DNA from: an uncultured Saprospiraceae bacterium
GTDB lineage: Bacteria > Bacteroidota > Bacteroidia > Chitinophagales > Saprospiraceae
DNA: 64,000 nucleotides
Direction: 5' to 3'
Assembly: GCA_938015435.1 (NCBI GenBank)
Contig: CALLPN010000006.1
Location: 62,001 to 126,000, forward strand
In this document: positions 54,579 to 63,494 of the stretch, one piece after another
Layout of the letters: each line of letters begins with the position of its first letter
How positions within the stretch are numbered: the first letter of the stretch is position 1
Position numbers and translations under genes: made by a program
Notes under the pieces: model-generated
Databases searched by the model: none
What the model was told of the DNA's origin: nothing
The model's input: the letters and a program-made list of their open reading frames with translations, nothing else

Positions 54579-54596
54579 TCTTATCAACCGCAAATA

Positions 54597-55088
54597 ATGA
54601 CACCCAGATTTAATTACCATGGTGAATACTCTTGCAAACTAGATGCAAAGGGGAGATTGAAGCTACCAGCTGGACTGGTGGAGCAACTAGGGGGTATGCC
54701 AATGGAAATTATAATGAATCGTGGTGTGGAAGATTGTTTGCGAATATTCTCAAGAGAAGCTTGGGAACAAAAGACGAAAGAATTAATAAACCGACTCAAT
54801 CCTAACAATAGCAAGCATAGAACGCTAGCTCGTTACATTAATAGGGGAGTTACTAAGTTGAGCGTTGACTCAAACGGCCGAATTTTGATACCTAAGACTC
54901 ACATGGAGTATGCAGGATTAAAAAAGGAAGTTATAGTTAATGGTAATCTAAGTGAGATTGAAGTCTGGTCCAGAGATCGTTATGAAAACGACCTTGAATG
55001 GGATCAAGACGTTTATTCAAATTTATTAGATGAAATACTTGGTGATGATGACACTATTTCGGAAGAGTTAGAGCAGCTTTTAGACTGA
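54597..55088 (+). CDS. mraZ: Division/cell-wall cluster regulator MraZ
   Basis: A 163-aa MraZ with two SpoVT-AbrB-like halves. The first is GEYSCKLDAKGRLKLPAGLVEQLGG and the second is GVTKLSVDSNGRILIPKTHMEYAGL. The ATG at 54597 (MTPRFNYHGEYSC) is preferred over an in-frame TTG at 54576 because that TTG overlaps a -7 promoter element and the family starts near this Met. MraZ is a DNA-binding dimer or higher oligomer that represses the dcw cluster through TGGG repeats, which are present upstream. The stop TGA overlaps the ATG of rsmH by one base. Confidence 0.92.
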   Translation: MTPRFNYHGEYSCKLDAKGRLKLPAGLVEQLGGMPMEIIMNRGVEDCLRIFSREAWEQKTKELINRLNPNNSKHRTLARYINRGVTKLSVDSNGRILIPKTHMEYAGLKKEVIVNGNLSEIEVWSRDRYENDLEWDQDVYSNLLDEILGDDDTISEELEQLLD

Positions 55089-55984
55089 TGCAAGAATATC
55101 ACATTCCTGTATTATTAGAAGAGAGTCTCGCAGGGCTTGGTATTGTATCCCAAGGTACATATGTCGATGTGACATTTGGCGCCGGTGGACATTCCAAATC
55201 GATTTTAAATAAACTTGATGCCAAAGGGCATCTGTATGGTTTTGACCAAGATGAAGATGCTGTAGCTAATATTGAAGCTTCGGATCAGTTTACTTTCATC
55301 GCATCTAATTTTAAGTATCTCGACAGATTTATGAGGTATTATGACAAGTTGGGCGAAGTAGATGGAGTATTAGCAGATCTAGGTGTTTCGTCACATCAGT
55401 TTGATATCCCAGAAAGAGGGTTTTCGTACCGATTTGACGCAAAATTAGATATGCGTATGGATGTAGCTCAAGAGTTTTCAGCTCTAGATCTATTAGCGAC
55501 ATATAATGAACAGCAATGGGTAGGTATTCTTAGTGAATATGGAGAAGTGAGAAATTCGAAAACTTTAGCGAGAGCTTTAGTGAAGAATAGACATAAGATT
55601 AGAACTACGTTTGAATTAAATGAATTGCTCTCAGAAATGAGAATAGGACCAGAGTACAAATATTTTGCTAAGGTCTATCAAGCAATCCGCATAGAGGTAA
55701 ATGATGAAATCGGTGTGCTCCGAGAAATGTTGAAAGCAGCATTGAAAGTACTGAAGCCAGGAGGTTGGTTATCAGTAATAAGCTACCATTCTTTAGAAGA
55801 TCGCCAAGTAAAAAACTTTATGAAAAGCGGCAATTTTGAAGGGAAGTTGATCCAAGATGATTACGGAAGATCAGAGCGCCCATTTAAATTGAAAACGAAG
55901 AAACCGATCTTGCCGAGTGAAGAAGAAATGGTGAGGAACACAAGATCTAAAAGTGCGAAATTGAGAATAGCACAGAAAAAATAA
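55088..55984 (+). CDS. rsmH: 16S rRNA (cytosine-N4)-methyltransferase RsmH
   Basis: A 298-aa SAM-dependent methyltransferase that modifies the N4 of a cytosine in the 16S rRNA decoding site. Signatures are EYHIPVLLEESLAGL, YVDVTFGAGGHSKSIL (SAM loop), DGVLADLGVSSHQFDIPERGFSYRFDAKLDMRMD, and LKVLKPGGWLSVISYHSLEDRQVKNFMK. Length and position after mraZ are standard for the dcw cluster. Translation is probably coupled, since its start overlaps the mraZ stop. Confidence 0.96.
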   Translation: MQEYHIPVLLEESLAGLGIVSQGTYVDVTFGAGGHSKSILNKLDAKGHLYGFDQDEDAVANIEASDQFTFIASNFKYLDRFMRYYDKLGEVDGVLADLGVSSHQFDIPERGFSYRFDAKLDMRMDVAQEFSALDLLATYNEQQWVGILSEYGEVRNSKTLARALVKNRHKIRTTFELNELLSEMRIGPEYKYFAKVYQAIRIEVNDEIGVLREMLKAALKVLKPGGWLSVISYHSLEDRQVKNFMKSGNFEGKLIQDDYGRSERPFKLKTKKPILPSEEEMVRNTRSKSAKLRIAQKK

Positions 55985-56083
55985 TATCAATGAAATTGAA
56001 ATAAGAAGAACAAGTAAAAGACTTCAGTGAAAGAATAAATAAAAATTAATCTTTTACCTAATCTTAAACTTAATAAGCTATAA

Positions 56084-56419
56084 ATGTCAAAGATCCTTAA
56101 TAAGAAAACTACACTTTATCGATTTAAAGGAATCGAATGGATATTTATGAATTTGCCGTTTGTGTGCTACTTAGCATTTTTAGGTATTGTGTATATATAT
56201 AATGTACATACCACTGAAAATAATCTCAGGAGAATCGAGGCTCTAGAGAAAGTAGTAGCAGATACCAAGTCAAAATACGATGACATCAATCAAGATGTGA
56301 TCTATGGTAGCACACAATCGCAAATGCAAGACAAAGTAGCTAGTATGGATTTAAAATATACTGGTCAACTGCCAAAGAAAATCAAAGTAGACAGAAGGAA
56401 AAGGTCGACGGAGAAATAA
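56084..56419 (+). CDS. FtsL-like cell-division protein
   Basis: A 111-aa bitopic protein with one membrane segment (about 24-42, FMNLPFVCYLAFLGIVYIY). A short periplasmic coiled-coil-like stretch follows (TENNLRRIEALEKVVADTKSKYDDINQDV) and then a basic tail. In Bacteroidota dcw clusters this position between rsmH and the PBP gene is held by an FtsL-like protein that joins the FtsQ-FtsB-FtsL complex. Sequence conservation is low in the family, so the call leans on topology and location. Confidence 0.8.
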   Translation: MSKILNKKTTLYRFKGIEWIFMNLPFVCYLAFLGIVYIYNVHTTENNLRRIEALEKVVADTKSKYDDINQDVIYGSTQSQMQDKVASMDLKYTGQLPKKIKVDRRKRSTEK

Positions 56420-56447
56420 ATTAGCAGCTTTCTAGAGAAGACTACTG

Positions 56448-58544
56448 ATGGAAAAGAAGAGTGAACTACTAATTAGATTATATATGGTTGTCGGTGCCTT
56501 TGCATTGGTAGCAGTCATGATATTCTATAGAGTAGTCAAGGTAAATGTCTTTGAAGGAGACAAGTGGAGAGAAAAAGGAAATGTACACATTCAATGGAGG
56601 CCAATAGAGGCTGACAGAGGTGATATATACGCGATGGATGGAAGCCCGTTGGCTACATCGCAACCGTTCTTTGAAATACGGATGGATCTAAAAGTCGTAA
56701 AAGACAAACTATTTAATAGTAAAGTAGATTCTTTAGCCTTTAGATTAAATAAAATGTTTCCAGCTGGGAAATCAAAATTTCAGTGGAAGACTTATTTAGA
56801 ATCTAATAGACAAAGAAAAAACGCATACTGTTTTATTGCTAAAGATCTGACGATCGCACAGAAAGAGACATTGATTTCTTTCCCTATACTTAGAAAAAAT
56901 AAGTATAAAGGAGGTGCGATGATTGATAGGTACTTCAAAAGAAGAAAACCTTTTCGTCAGCTAGCAAGTAGAACAATTGGTGTAGATCGTAAAAATGCAG
57001 ACAAGATTGGATTGGAAGGGTATTTTGATAAATTTTTGAAAGGTGCTACCGAGAAAAGGCTTATGAAATATATTCGCCCTGATTGGATTCCAGTTTACGA
57101 TCCGTCAGAGTTTGAGTCAAAAAGTGGTGACGATATATATACTACTATCGATGTCGATATTCAGGATATAGCTCACACTGAACTGGAAGCTGCACTAATA
57201 GAATTTAAAGCTGTCGCAGGTACAGCCATAGTTATGGATGTATCGACAGGGGCAATTAGAGCAATATCTAATTTATCTGCTGATGGAAAGGGTAATTATA
57301 AAGAATCTTACAATCATGCAATCGGAAGGTTAAGCGAACCTGGTTCAACTTTCAAGTTAGCTACAGTACTGGCTCTCATGGATGATAATTATGCACAGCT
57401 AGATACTAAAGTGAATCTGAATAAAGGGACTATGAAGTTCTATGATCAAACGATGCACGATAGTGAATGGCATGGAATAGAAACAGCTGATTTGCGAAAA
57501 GCATTTGAGATATCAAGTAATGTAGGAATCGCTAGTCTAGCAAACCAACATTATAATAAGGCTGGAGGTAATACAAAGTTTATTAGAACACTGAAAAAAT
57601 TTGGGTTATTAGACCCTACAGGAATTGAGCTTATAGGAGAGAAACCTCCATTTGTAAAAGACCCTATAAAAGATAAAAAGAGGTGGTCCGGAACTTCAAT
57701 TCCATGGATGGCTCACGGTTATGAAGTGATGTATACTCCTCTCCAGATGTTAAATCTGTACAACACAGTGGCTAATGATGGCAAGATGATGAAGCCATAC
57801 TTAGTATCAAAAATAAAGCACGGTGATAAGCTCGTAAAGAATTTTGAACCTAAAGTATTGAGTGAAAGAATAGCATCTAAAAATGCTATAAGAGGAGCGC
57901 AAGATCTACTCGAAGGAGTGGTCGTTAGAGGAACAGGAAGAAAATTACAATCAGAATATTTTGACTTCGCAGGCAAGACAGGTACAACGCGTATCAACTA
58001 CGCCAAGAAGGATGAAGAAAAAAAATACAATGCTTCTTTTGCAGGCTATTTTCCTGTAAATAATCCGAAATATTCAATGATGGTGGTAGTATATACTCCT
58101 CAAGGAAAATATTATGGAGGATCGGTTGCAGGTCCAGTATTTAGAAATATTGTAGAAAAAGTACATAATCTAAAACTAGACATTAATAAAGCGATCAATC
58201 AAGGTGATGAATTAATTGCAGCAGCTAATCTTCCTAAAAGAAGAGTCGGATATAAAAAAGATTTTGAAAAAGTATTTGAGCACGTAGGTATCGAGTACAA
58301 AAACAGATCAAAATCTAATTGGGTAGCTGTAGATCCATTTGATAATAAAATGCTAATCGATAAGAACAGCATAAGAAAAGCAGAAGTGCCTGATGTGAGA
58401 GGAATGGGAGCAAGAGATGCAGTATATGTATTAGAAAATCTTGGTCTGTTAGTAGAGTTGGAGGGGCAAGGGCAAGTAAAAAAACAATCAATACAGCCAG
58501 GAGCAAAGGCAACTGAGCAGAAAATAAAGATTTATCTAGATTAA
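56448..58544 (+). CDS. ftsI: Division-specific penicillin-binding protein 3 (FtsI) with PASTA domain
   Basis: A 698-aa class B PBP. One N-terminal membrane segment (about 8-27) is followed by a PBP-dimer/pedestal domain. The transpeptidase has the SxxK motif S300-T-F-K303 (EPGSTFKLATV), the SxN motif S356-S-N358, and K510-T-G-T513 (GKTGTTRI). A C-terminal PASTA domain (about 640-698, AEVPDVRGMGARDAVYVLENLGLLVELEGQG) is present, as in many Bacteroidota FtsI. It crosslinks septal peptidoglycan with FtsW. It is 28 bp after the FtsL-like gene and 101 bp before murE. Confidence 0.94.
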   Translation: MEKKSELLIRLYMVVGAFALVAVMIFYRVVKVNVFEGDKWREKGNVHIQWRPIEADRGDIYAMDGSPLATSQPFFEIRMDLKVVKDKLFNSKVDSLAFRLNKMFPAGKSKFQWKTYLESNRQRKNAYCFIAKDLTIAQKETLISFPILRKNKYKGGAMIDRYFKRRKPFRQLASRTIGVDRKNADKIGLEGYFDKFLKGATEKRLMKYIRPDWIPVYDPSEFESKSGDDIYTTIDVDIQDIAHTELEAALIEFKAVAGTAIVMDVSTGAIRAISNLSADGKGNYKESYNHAIGRLSEPGSTFKLATVLALMDDNYAQLDTKVNLNKGTMKFYDQTMHDSEWHGIETADLRKAFEISSNVGIASLANQHYNKAGGNTKFIRTLKKFGLLDPTGIELIGEKPPFVKDPIKDKKRWSGTSIPWMAHGYEVMYTPLQMLNLYNTVANDGKMMKPYLVSKIKHGDKLVKNFEPKVLSERIASKNAIRGAQDLLEGVVVRGTGRKLQSEYFDFAGKTGTTRINYAKKDEEKKYNASFAGYFPVNNPKYSMMVVVYTPQGKYYGGSVAGPVFRNIVEKVHNLKLDINKAINQGDELIAAANLPKRRVGYKKDFEKVFEHVGIEYKNRSKSNWVAVDPFDNKMLIDKNSIRKAEVPDVRGMGARDAVYVLENLGLLVELEGQGQVKKQSIQPGAKATEQKIKIYLD

Positions 58545-58645
58545 CAAATAGTGAAAATGATTAAAGAATAATGTTAGAAATAACAATTCAATTTAGAATC
58601 ATATTTACTAACGATAATTGACATTGTTGTGCAAGTAATAGGTAA

Positions 58646-60115
58646 ATGAAAAAAAGAAATAAAAAGTTATTTGAAATAATTCCAAATGATATTCGAATTC
58701 AAACCGATCATCGTGAGCTGGAAGTAGTACAGATAGAAATAGATAGTAGGAGAGTATCGCCTCAAACATTGTTTATAGCTATTAAAGGTCATCAAGTGGA
58801 TGGTCACTTGTATATAGCGAATGCAATAAAAGCAGGAGCTATAGTGATTGTTCATGACGAGAAGATCGATGTACAAAAAGAGGATGGAGTAGTTTTTATT
58901 CCAGTCTCGAATACTTCCAAGTACGCTGGAATCATAGCACATAAGTTCTATGATAATCCATCTTACGATACACAGCTTATAGGTGTAACCGGTACGAATG
59001 GGAAAACAAGTGTAGTGACCTTACTCTATCAAGCAATGACGGAGCTGGGTTACAAAGTAGGATTAATATCTACTGTCCAAAATAGGATAGGAGGTGTAAT
59101 TATAGATGCTACTCATACTACACCTGATGCCATCAATTTGAATAGACTCTTAGCCGATATGGTAGAGAATGGGTGTGACTATGTTTTTATGGAAGTCAGT
59201 TCTCATGCGATCGATCAGCAAAGAATATCAGGACTAAAATATCGAGTGGCAGCATTCACTAATATTAGTCACGATCACTTGGATTACCATGATACTTTTA
59301 AAGAATATATATGGACGAAGAAAAAGTTTTTCGACCATCTGGAGAAAGAAGCGACAGCAATTTCCAACATTGATGACAAACGAGGTGAAGTAATGTTACA
59401 AAACACCTCAGCTATTGTAAAGACGCTGGCATTAAGAAGTACAGCAGATTACAAAGGCAAAATAATCACAGACTCTATTGAAGGGTTACATATGATTATT
59501 GATAGAAATGAAGTTTACTTCCAACTGTCAGGCCGATTCAATGCTTATAACTTGTTGACTGTATATGCGATCCTTATGGAAAGCGGCTTACTATCCGAAG
59601 AAATATTACCTGTACTCAGCCAACTAAAAGGAGCTGAAGGCAGATTTGAAAAGATCGTTCATCCGATCACTAAGACGTGTGCCATAGTAGATTATGCTCA
59701 TACTCCAGATGCATTAGATAATGTCCTGCAAACAATAAAGCAGACTAAATCTGATACTCAGAAAATCATCACAGTAATTGGCTGTGGAGGTGATAGAGAT
59801 AAAGCAAAAAGACCTAAAATGGCTAAGATTTCAGCTTTGCTTTCGAGTAAAGTTGTACTGACAAGTGATAATCCAAGATCAGAGGATCCTGAAAAAATTC
59901 TCGACGATATGGAAGAAGGAATAATAGATATAAAAGCGGATCATGTGCTAAGAATAGCAGATAGGAAGCAAGCAATAAGAACAGCCATAGCATTGGCTAA
60001 TATAGGAGATATAATATTGGTCGCTGGAAAGGGGCATGAAAAGTATCAAGAAATCAAGGGAGAAAAGTTTCCCTTCGATGATAAAGAAATAATAAGAGCA
60101 ATATTTTTCAAGTAG
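58646..60115 (+). CDS. murE: UDP-MurNAc-L-alanyl-D-glutamate--2,6-diaminopimelate ligase
   Basis: A 489-aa Mur ligase. The three-domain signature is seen as LFIAIKGHQVDGHLYIANAIKAGA, the ATP loop GVTGTNGKTSVVTLL, the TTPDAINLNRLLADMVENGCDYVFMEVSSHAIDQQRISGLK block, and GAEGRFEKI with DYAHTPDALDNVL. The DNPR motif (TSDNPRSEDPEKIL) marks meso-diaminopimelate rather than lysine specificity. It adds the third stem residue in peptidoglycan precursor synthesis. A 459-bp structured gap separates it from mraY. Confidence 0.96.
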   Translation: MKKRNKKLFEIIPNDIRIQTDHRELEVVQIEIDSRRVSPQTLFIAIKGHQVDGHLYIANAIKAGAIVIVHDEKIDVQKEDGVVFIPVSNTSKYAGIIAHKFYDNPSYDTQLIGVTGTNGKTSVVTLLYQAMTELGYKVGLISTVQNRIGGVIIDATHTTPDAINLNRLLADMVENGCDYVFMEVSSHAIDQQRISGLKYRVAAFTNISHDHLDYHDTFKEYIWTKKKFFDHLEKEATAISNIDDKRGEVMLQNTSAIVKTLALRSTADYKGKIITDSIEGLHMIIDRNEVYFQLSGRFNAYNLLTVYAILMESGLLSEEILPVLSQLKGAEGRFEKIVHPITKTCAIVDYAHTPDALDNVLQTIKQTKSDTQKIITVIGCGGDRDKAKRPKMAKISALLSSKVVLTSDNPRSEDPEKILDDMEEGIIDIKADHVLRIADRKQAIRTAIALANIGDIILVAGKGHEKYQEIKGEKFPFDDKEIIRAIFFK

Positions 60116-60574
60116 TATTTGTAAAATATTGTGATAAAGAAATAGGAGAAGAGTTGATGTAATACAATCCACTCAAATCTCTAAAGATTAGGTTCTATTA
60201 TCATTCTCAGGTTGGTTTTAACAGTTGCAGTAGGGTCACTACTGGAAAAAGTTCTAGAGTCCTACTGCGCTGTTAAATATTTTTTTTCACAGAAATAATG
60301 TGATTTAAAATAAGTTAAACGAAAGATGATGAAATTTAAAACATCATGTTTCTCTGAATGAGTAGAATTATTACTTTACAACTCTCAAGGTTCTAATTTA
60401 AGAGTTGCAAGGATTGTGCCAATGGCACAAATTAAAGTTTAAGATTAAGACAATGGTTGAATTAATTTCGATTGTCTTAGATTATGAACTGTGGACATTG
60501 ATTTTGATGTGAGAAGTTGGATTAAATAAGTGTGGTCCATTATACTTAACCTTCAACTTAAACTAAGGCGTAAT
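60116..60574. other. Structured noncoding gap between murE and mraY
   Basis: No gene is seen, but four inverted repeats follow the terminator-like hairpin at 60217-60287. They are ATGATG (60326) with CATCAT (60342), CAACTCT (60379) with AGAGTTG (60401), TTGTGCC (60414) with GGCACAA (60424), and TAAGACAAT (60446) with ATTGTCTTA (60471). All are exact pairs. Such density is unusual inside the dcw cluster. Confidence 0.75.
60217..60287 (+). terminator. Terminator-like hairpin inside the dcw cluster
   Basis: TTTAACAG (60217-60224) pairs with CTGTTAAA (60270-60277), and GCAGTAGG (60227-60234) with CCTACTGC (60261-60268). A small internal loop separates them, and eight T residues follow at 60280-60287. 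An inner stem near 60238-60260 may extend it. It is a strong intrinsic-terminator candidate between murE and mraY. Confidence 0.8.
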
Positions 60575-61840
60575 ATGTTATACCACATATTTGAATATTT
60601 AGAAAAACATTATAACGTTGGAGGCGCAGGCCTCTTTCAATATATATCATTCAGGGCAGGAGCAGCGATTATTACATCATTATTGATTTCGCTTCTATTC
60701 GGAAATAGGATTATACGTTCATTGAAACGATTGCAAGTAGGAGAAACAGTTAGAGAACTGGGACTCGCTGGTCAAAAAGAAAAGGAAGGAACTCCAACAA
60801 TGGGAGGTTTCATTATCTTATTGGCTACATGGGTACCGTGTTTGCTGTTTGCTAGATTAGATAATATCTATATCATACTAATGCTAGTTACAACCTTATG
60901 GATGACGGCTATTGGATTTGCTGATGATTACATCAAAGTCTTTAAAAAAGATAAAGATGGACTCGCTGGAAAATTTAAAATATTTGGTCAAGTAGTCTTA
61001 GGAATATTTGTAGCTCTAGTAATGATTTATCATAATGATGTTGTCATCAGAATGCCGATTGACGACGCTATAGCCGGAGGCTACCAAGTGATAGATCGGT
61101 TTACAGCTGAAGTAACTACCATAGGCCAAGCTAAGGAATTAGTGAACATGGCTTATGTGAAGTCCACACTAACTAACATACCGTTCTTTAAAGGAAATAA
61201 TTTTGAATACGCTTCTTTATTAAGTTTCTTAGGAGATAACGCACTAAGTTTGGTTTGGATCATATTTATACCCATCGTCATATTTATAATTACGGCGGTT
61301 TCCAATGCAGCAAATTTGACTGATGGGATAGATGGATTAGCTACAGGAGTATCAGCTATTATAGGTGCTACGTTAGGAATATTAGCTTATGTATCTGGTA
61401 ATACGATTATAGCTGACTATCTGAATATTCTCTACATACCACACTCAGGTGAGTTGGTGATATTTGCTGCCTGTTTTGTAGGTGGCTGTGTAGGTTTTCT
61501 TTGGTACAATAGTTACCCAGCGAAAGTCTTTATGGGCGATACTGGAAGTTTGACTATTGGTGCGATTATCGCGACGATGGCAATAATACTTAGGAAGGAA
61601 TTTCTAATACCAATACTCTGTGGAATATTTGTGGTAGAAAATTTATCAGTTGTATTACAAGTAGGTTACTTCAAGTATACAAGAAAAAAATACGGTGAAG
61701 GCCGAAGAATATTCAAAATGGCACCACTGCATCATCACTTTCAAAAACTGGGGATGCACGAGGCTAGAATAGTAACAAGATTTTGGATCGTAGGAATAAT
61801 ATTAGCGGTGTTGACAATTATAACACTCAAAGTGAGATAA
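60575..61840 (+). CDS. mraY: Phospho-MurNAc-pentapeptide translocase MraY
   Basis: A 421-aa membrane enzyme with about ten hydrophobic segments. It forms lipid I from UDP-MurNAc-pentapeptide and undecaprenyl phosphate. Start at ATG 60575 ([17 protein letters not shown]) fits the family; a GTG 15 codons upstream does not. Motifs are [12 protein letters not shown], the [19 protein letters not shown] loop, [37 protein letters not shown] and [15 protein letters not shown]. The insert around 160-220 (between segments) is longer than in E. coli, as in other Bacteroidota. Confidence 0.95.
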   Translation: MLYHIFEYLEKHYNVGGAGLFQYISFRAGAAIITSLLISLLFGNRIIRSLKRLQVGETVRELGLAGQKEKEGTPTMGGFIILLATWVPCLLFARLDNIYIILMLVTTLWMTAIGFADDYIKVFKKDKDGLAGKFKIFGQVVLGIFVALVMIYHNDVVIRMPIDDAIAGGYQVIDRFTAEVTTIGQAKELVNMAYVKSTLTNIPFFKGNNFEYASLLSFLGDNALSLVWIIFIPIVIFIITAVSNAANLTDGIDGLATGVSAIIGATLGILAYVSGNTIIADYLNILYIPHSGELVIFAACFVGGCVGFLWYNSYPAKVFMGDTGSLTIGAIIATMAIILRKEFLIPILCGIFVVENLSVVLQVGYFKYTRKKYGEGRRIFKMAPLHHHFQKLGMHEARIVTRFWIVGIILAVLTIITLKVR

Positions 61841-61887
61841 GAAATATTGATTGACTAATAATTTTTGAATTAGTAATTAATTAAACA

Positions 61888-63213
61888 ATGAGGAATGAAA
61901 TTGTAATTGTTGGAGCCGGCGAAAGCGGAATAGGAGCAGCACTACTTGCAAAGAAATTAGATCAAACAGTATACGTGACAGATGCTGGGTTGATCAAAGA
62001 AAAATATAAAGAAGAATTAATAAATAATAAGATCGACTTTGAAGAAAGCGGTCATGATTTTGACAGATTACAAAATGCTAAGTTAGCAATAGTTAGTCCT
62101 GGTATTCCAGATTCTGCAAAACCTATACAAGTTTTGATGGCCAATGGAGTAGAGATTATCTCTGAGATAGAGTATGGGTATAGAAATACTAATGCAACCA
62201 TCATAGCTATTACTGGCAGTAATGGTAAAACCACTACTACTGGTCTAATATATCATATCCTCAGAGATGCTGAGTATGATGTAGCGGTAGGCGGTAACTA
62301 TGGCATAGCAATGTGTAGAGTATTAGCAGAAAGGCAACCCAATTATTTTGTCTTAGAGCTCAGTAGTTTTCAGTTAGAGAAAGTAGATACTTTCAAAGCA
62401 GATATCGCTATCATTCTCAATATCACTCCTGATCATTTGGATAGATATGAGTATAATATGGACCTCTATGTAGAAGCAAAAATGAATATCGTCAATAATC
62501 AAACGAAAGAGAATACAATCATCTATAACGGTGATGATAAGAATATTCAGAATAATCTGAATAATAGAATTCTCCCTTCGACAAGGAGGATTCAAATTTC
62601 GACTAAGGACTACATTACTGGATTGGTGTCTTCGGATACCGATCTAGTTTTCCAAACTCAGTTGAAAGGAATACACAATCTATTTAATGCAAGGTGTGCA
62701 ATTGCCGCCAGTAGACAAATCGGATTGACAGAAATACAAATTGCCTCTGGGCTAGCGACATTTACAAATATGGCGCATCGCATGGAGTCAATTACTGTAA
62801 TCAAAGGAGTACAGTATATTAATGATAGCAAAGCGACTAATGTAGACGCCGTTTTTTATGCTCTCGATGCGATGACTACACCAGTTATCTGGATCGCTGG
62901 AGGCGCAGACAAAGGCAATGACTACAATCAAATCGAACAACTTGTCAAAAAAAAAGTAAAAGTACTTATTTGTTTGACGGCATATCCAGAGCCTTTAACT
63001 ACAGCTTTTGGAAATGTACTCGATGAGATAGTAATAACTGAAAATGTCGACGAAGCAATCAAAATAGCAGCTCATTATGCAGAGGATGGGGATACAGTAT
63101 TATTGTCTCCAGCATGTGCAAGTTTTGATCTATTCAATAACTACATGGATAGAGGAGAGCAGTTTCGCATTAGCGTTCTTAATCAATTAAGAGTTAGCAA
63201 GAGTGGAAGTTGA
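61888..63213 (+). CDS. murD: UDP-N-acetylmuramoylalanine--D-glutamate ligase
   Basis: A 441-aa Mur ligase that adds D-Glu to UDP-MurNAc-L-Ala. It has the Rossmann start IVIVGAGESGIGAALLAKK, the ATP loop AITGSNGKTTTTGLIYH, the central NYGIAMC and ELSSFQLEKVD, LNITPDHLDRYEYNMDLYVEAKMNI, MAHRMESI and the closing LLSPACASFDLFNNYMDRGEQF. Start at 61888 follows mraY by 47 bp. A hairpin with ACTAAT/ATTAGT lies in that short spacer (61854-61874). Confidence 0.96.
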   Translation: MRNEIVIVGAGESGIGAALLAKKLDQTVYVTDAGLIKEKYKEELINNKIDFEESGHDFDRLQNAKLAIVSPGIPDSAKPIQVLMANGVEIISEIEYGYRNTNATIIAITGSNGKTTTTGLIYHILRDAEYDVAVGGNYGIAMCRVLAERQPNYFVLELSSFQLEKVDTFKADIAIILNITPDHLDRYEYNMDLYVEAKMNIVNNQTKENTIIYNGDDKNIQNNLNNRILPSTRRIQISTKDYITGLVSSDTDLVFQTQLKGIHNLFNARCAIAASRQIGLTEIQIASGLATFTNMAHRMESITVIKGVQYINDSKATNVDAVFYALDAMTTPVIWIAGGADKGNDYNQIEQLVKKKVKVLICLTAYPEPLTTAFGNVLDEIVITENVDEAIKIAAHYAEDGDTVLLSPACASFDLFNNYMDRGEQFRISVLNQLRVSKSGS

Positions 63214-63292
63214 GCAATTAAAATGAAATTGAAACGGGATTAATTATAAACTACAATAATTAATTCAGGGGAAATAAAGACTAATGTTATTG

Positions 63293-63433
63293 TACCAATT
63301 TGGTATAGTAAAATACTAAATAGAGTAATTAAGGCGATTCTATTTGGGGGAAGTGTTCCAATAATTAAGGCGATTGGAAGGCTTATAATAAGAAGACAAA
63401 CTATTCAATCAATTACTATGATTTTATCATAGT
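63293..63433 (+). repeat. Direct and inverted repeats between murD and ftsW
   Basis: TAATTAAGGCGATT occurs at 63326-63339 and again at 63362-63375, 36 bp apart. A perfect hairpin ACTATGAT (63415-63422), TTT, ATCATAGT (63426-63433) follows, extendable by a wobble and a further pair. A short TACCA/TGGTA hairpin is at 63293-63305. The 281-bp gap has no gene. Confidence 0.7.
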
Positions 63434-63494
63434 GAAATCTAGGTATATGCTTAGGTGGTTGTCTGGTATTTAAGAAAACTACAAACCAAACTCA

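Larger units (their letters stand above)
53664..54596. other. Long spacer before the dcw cluster
   Basis: More than 900 bases without a convincing gene; a 62-codon frame near 53741 lacks coding character. It holds a small hairpin (GTACTC 54054-54059 with GAGTAC 54066-54071) and a GGGAA/TTCCC inverted repeat near 54155. It also holds two -7 elements and the TGGG boxes upstream of mraZ. Confidence 0.5.

Noticed and set aside
54576..54596. TTG start for mraZ adding seven residues
   Set aside because: The TTG is part of a TATATTTG -7 element and the added residues do not fit the family N-terminus.
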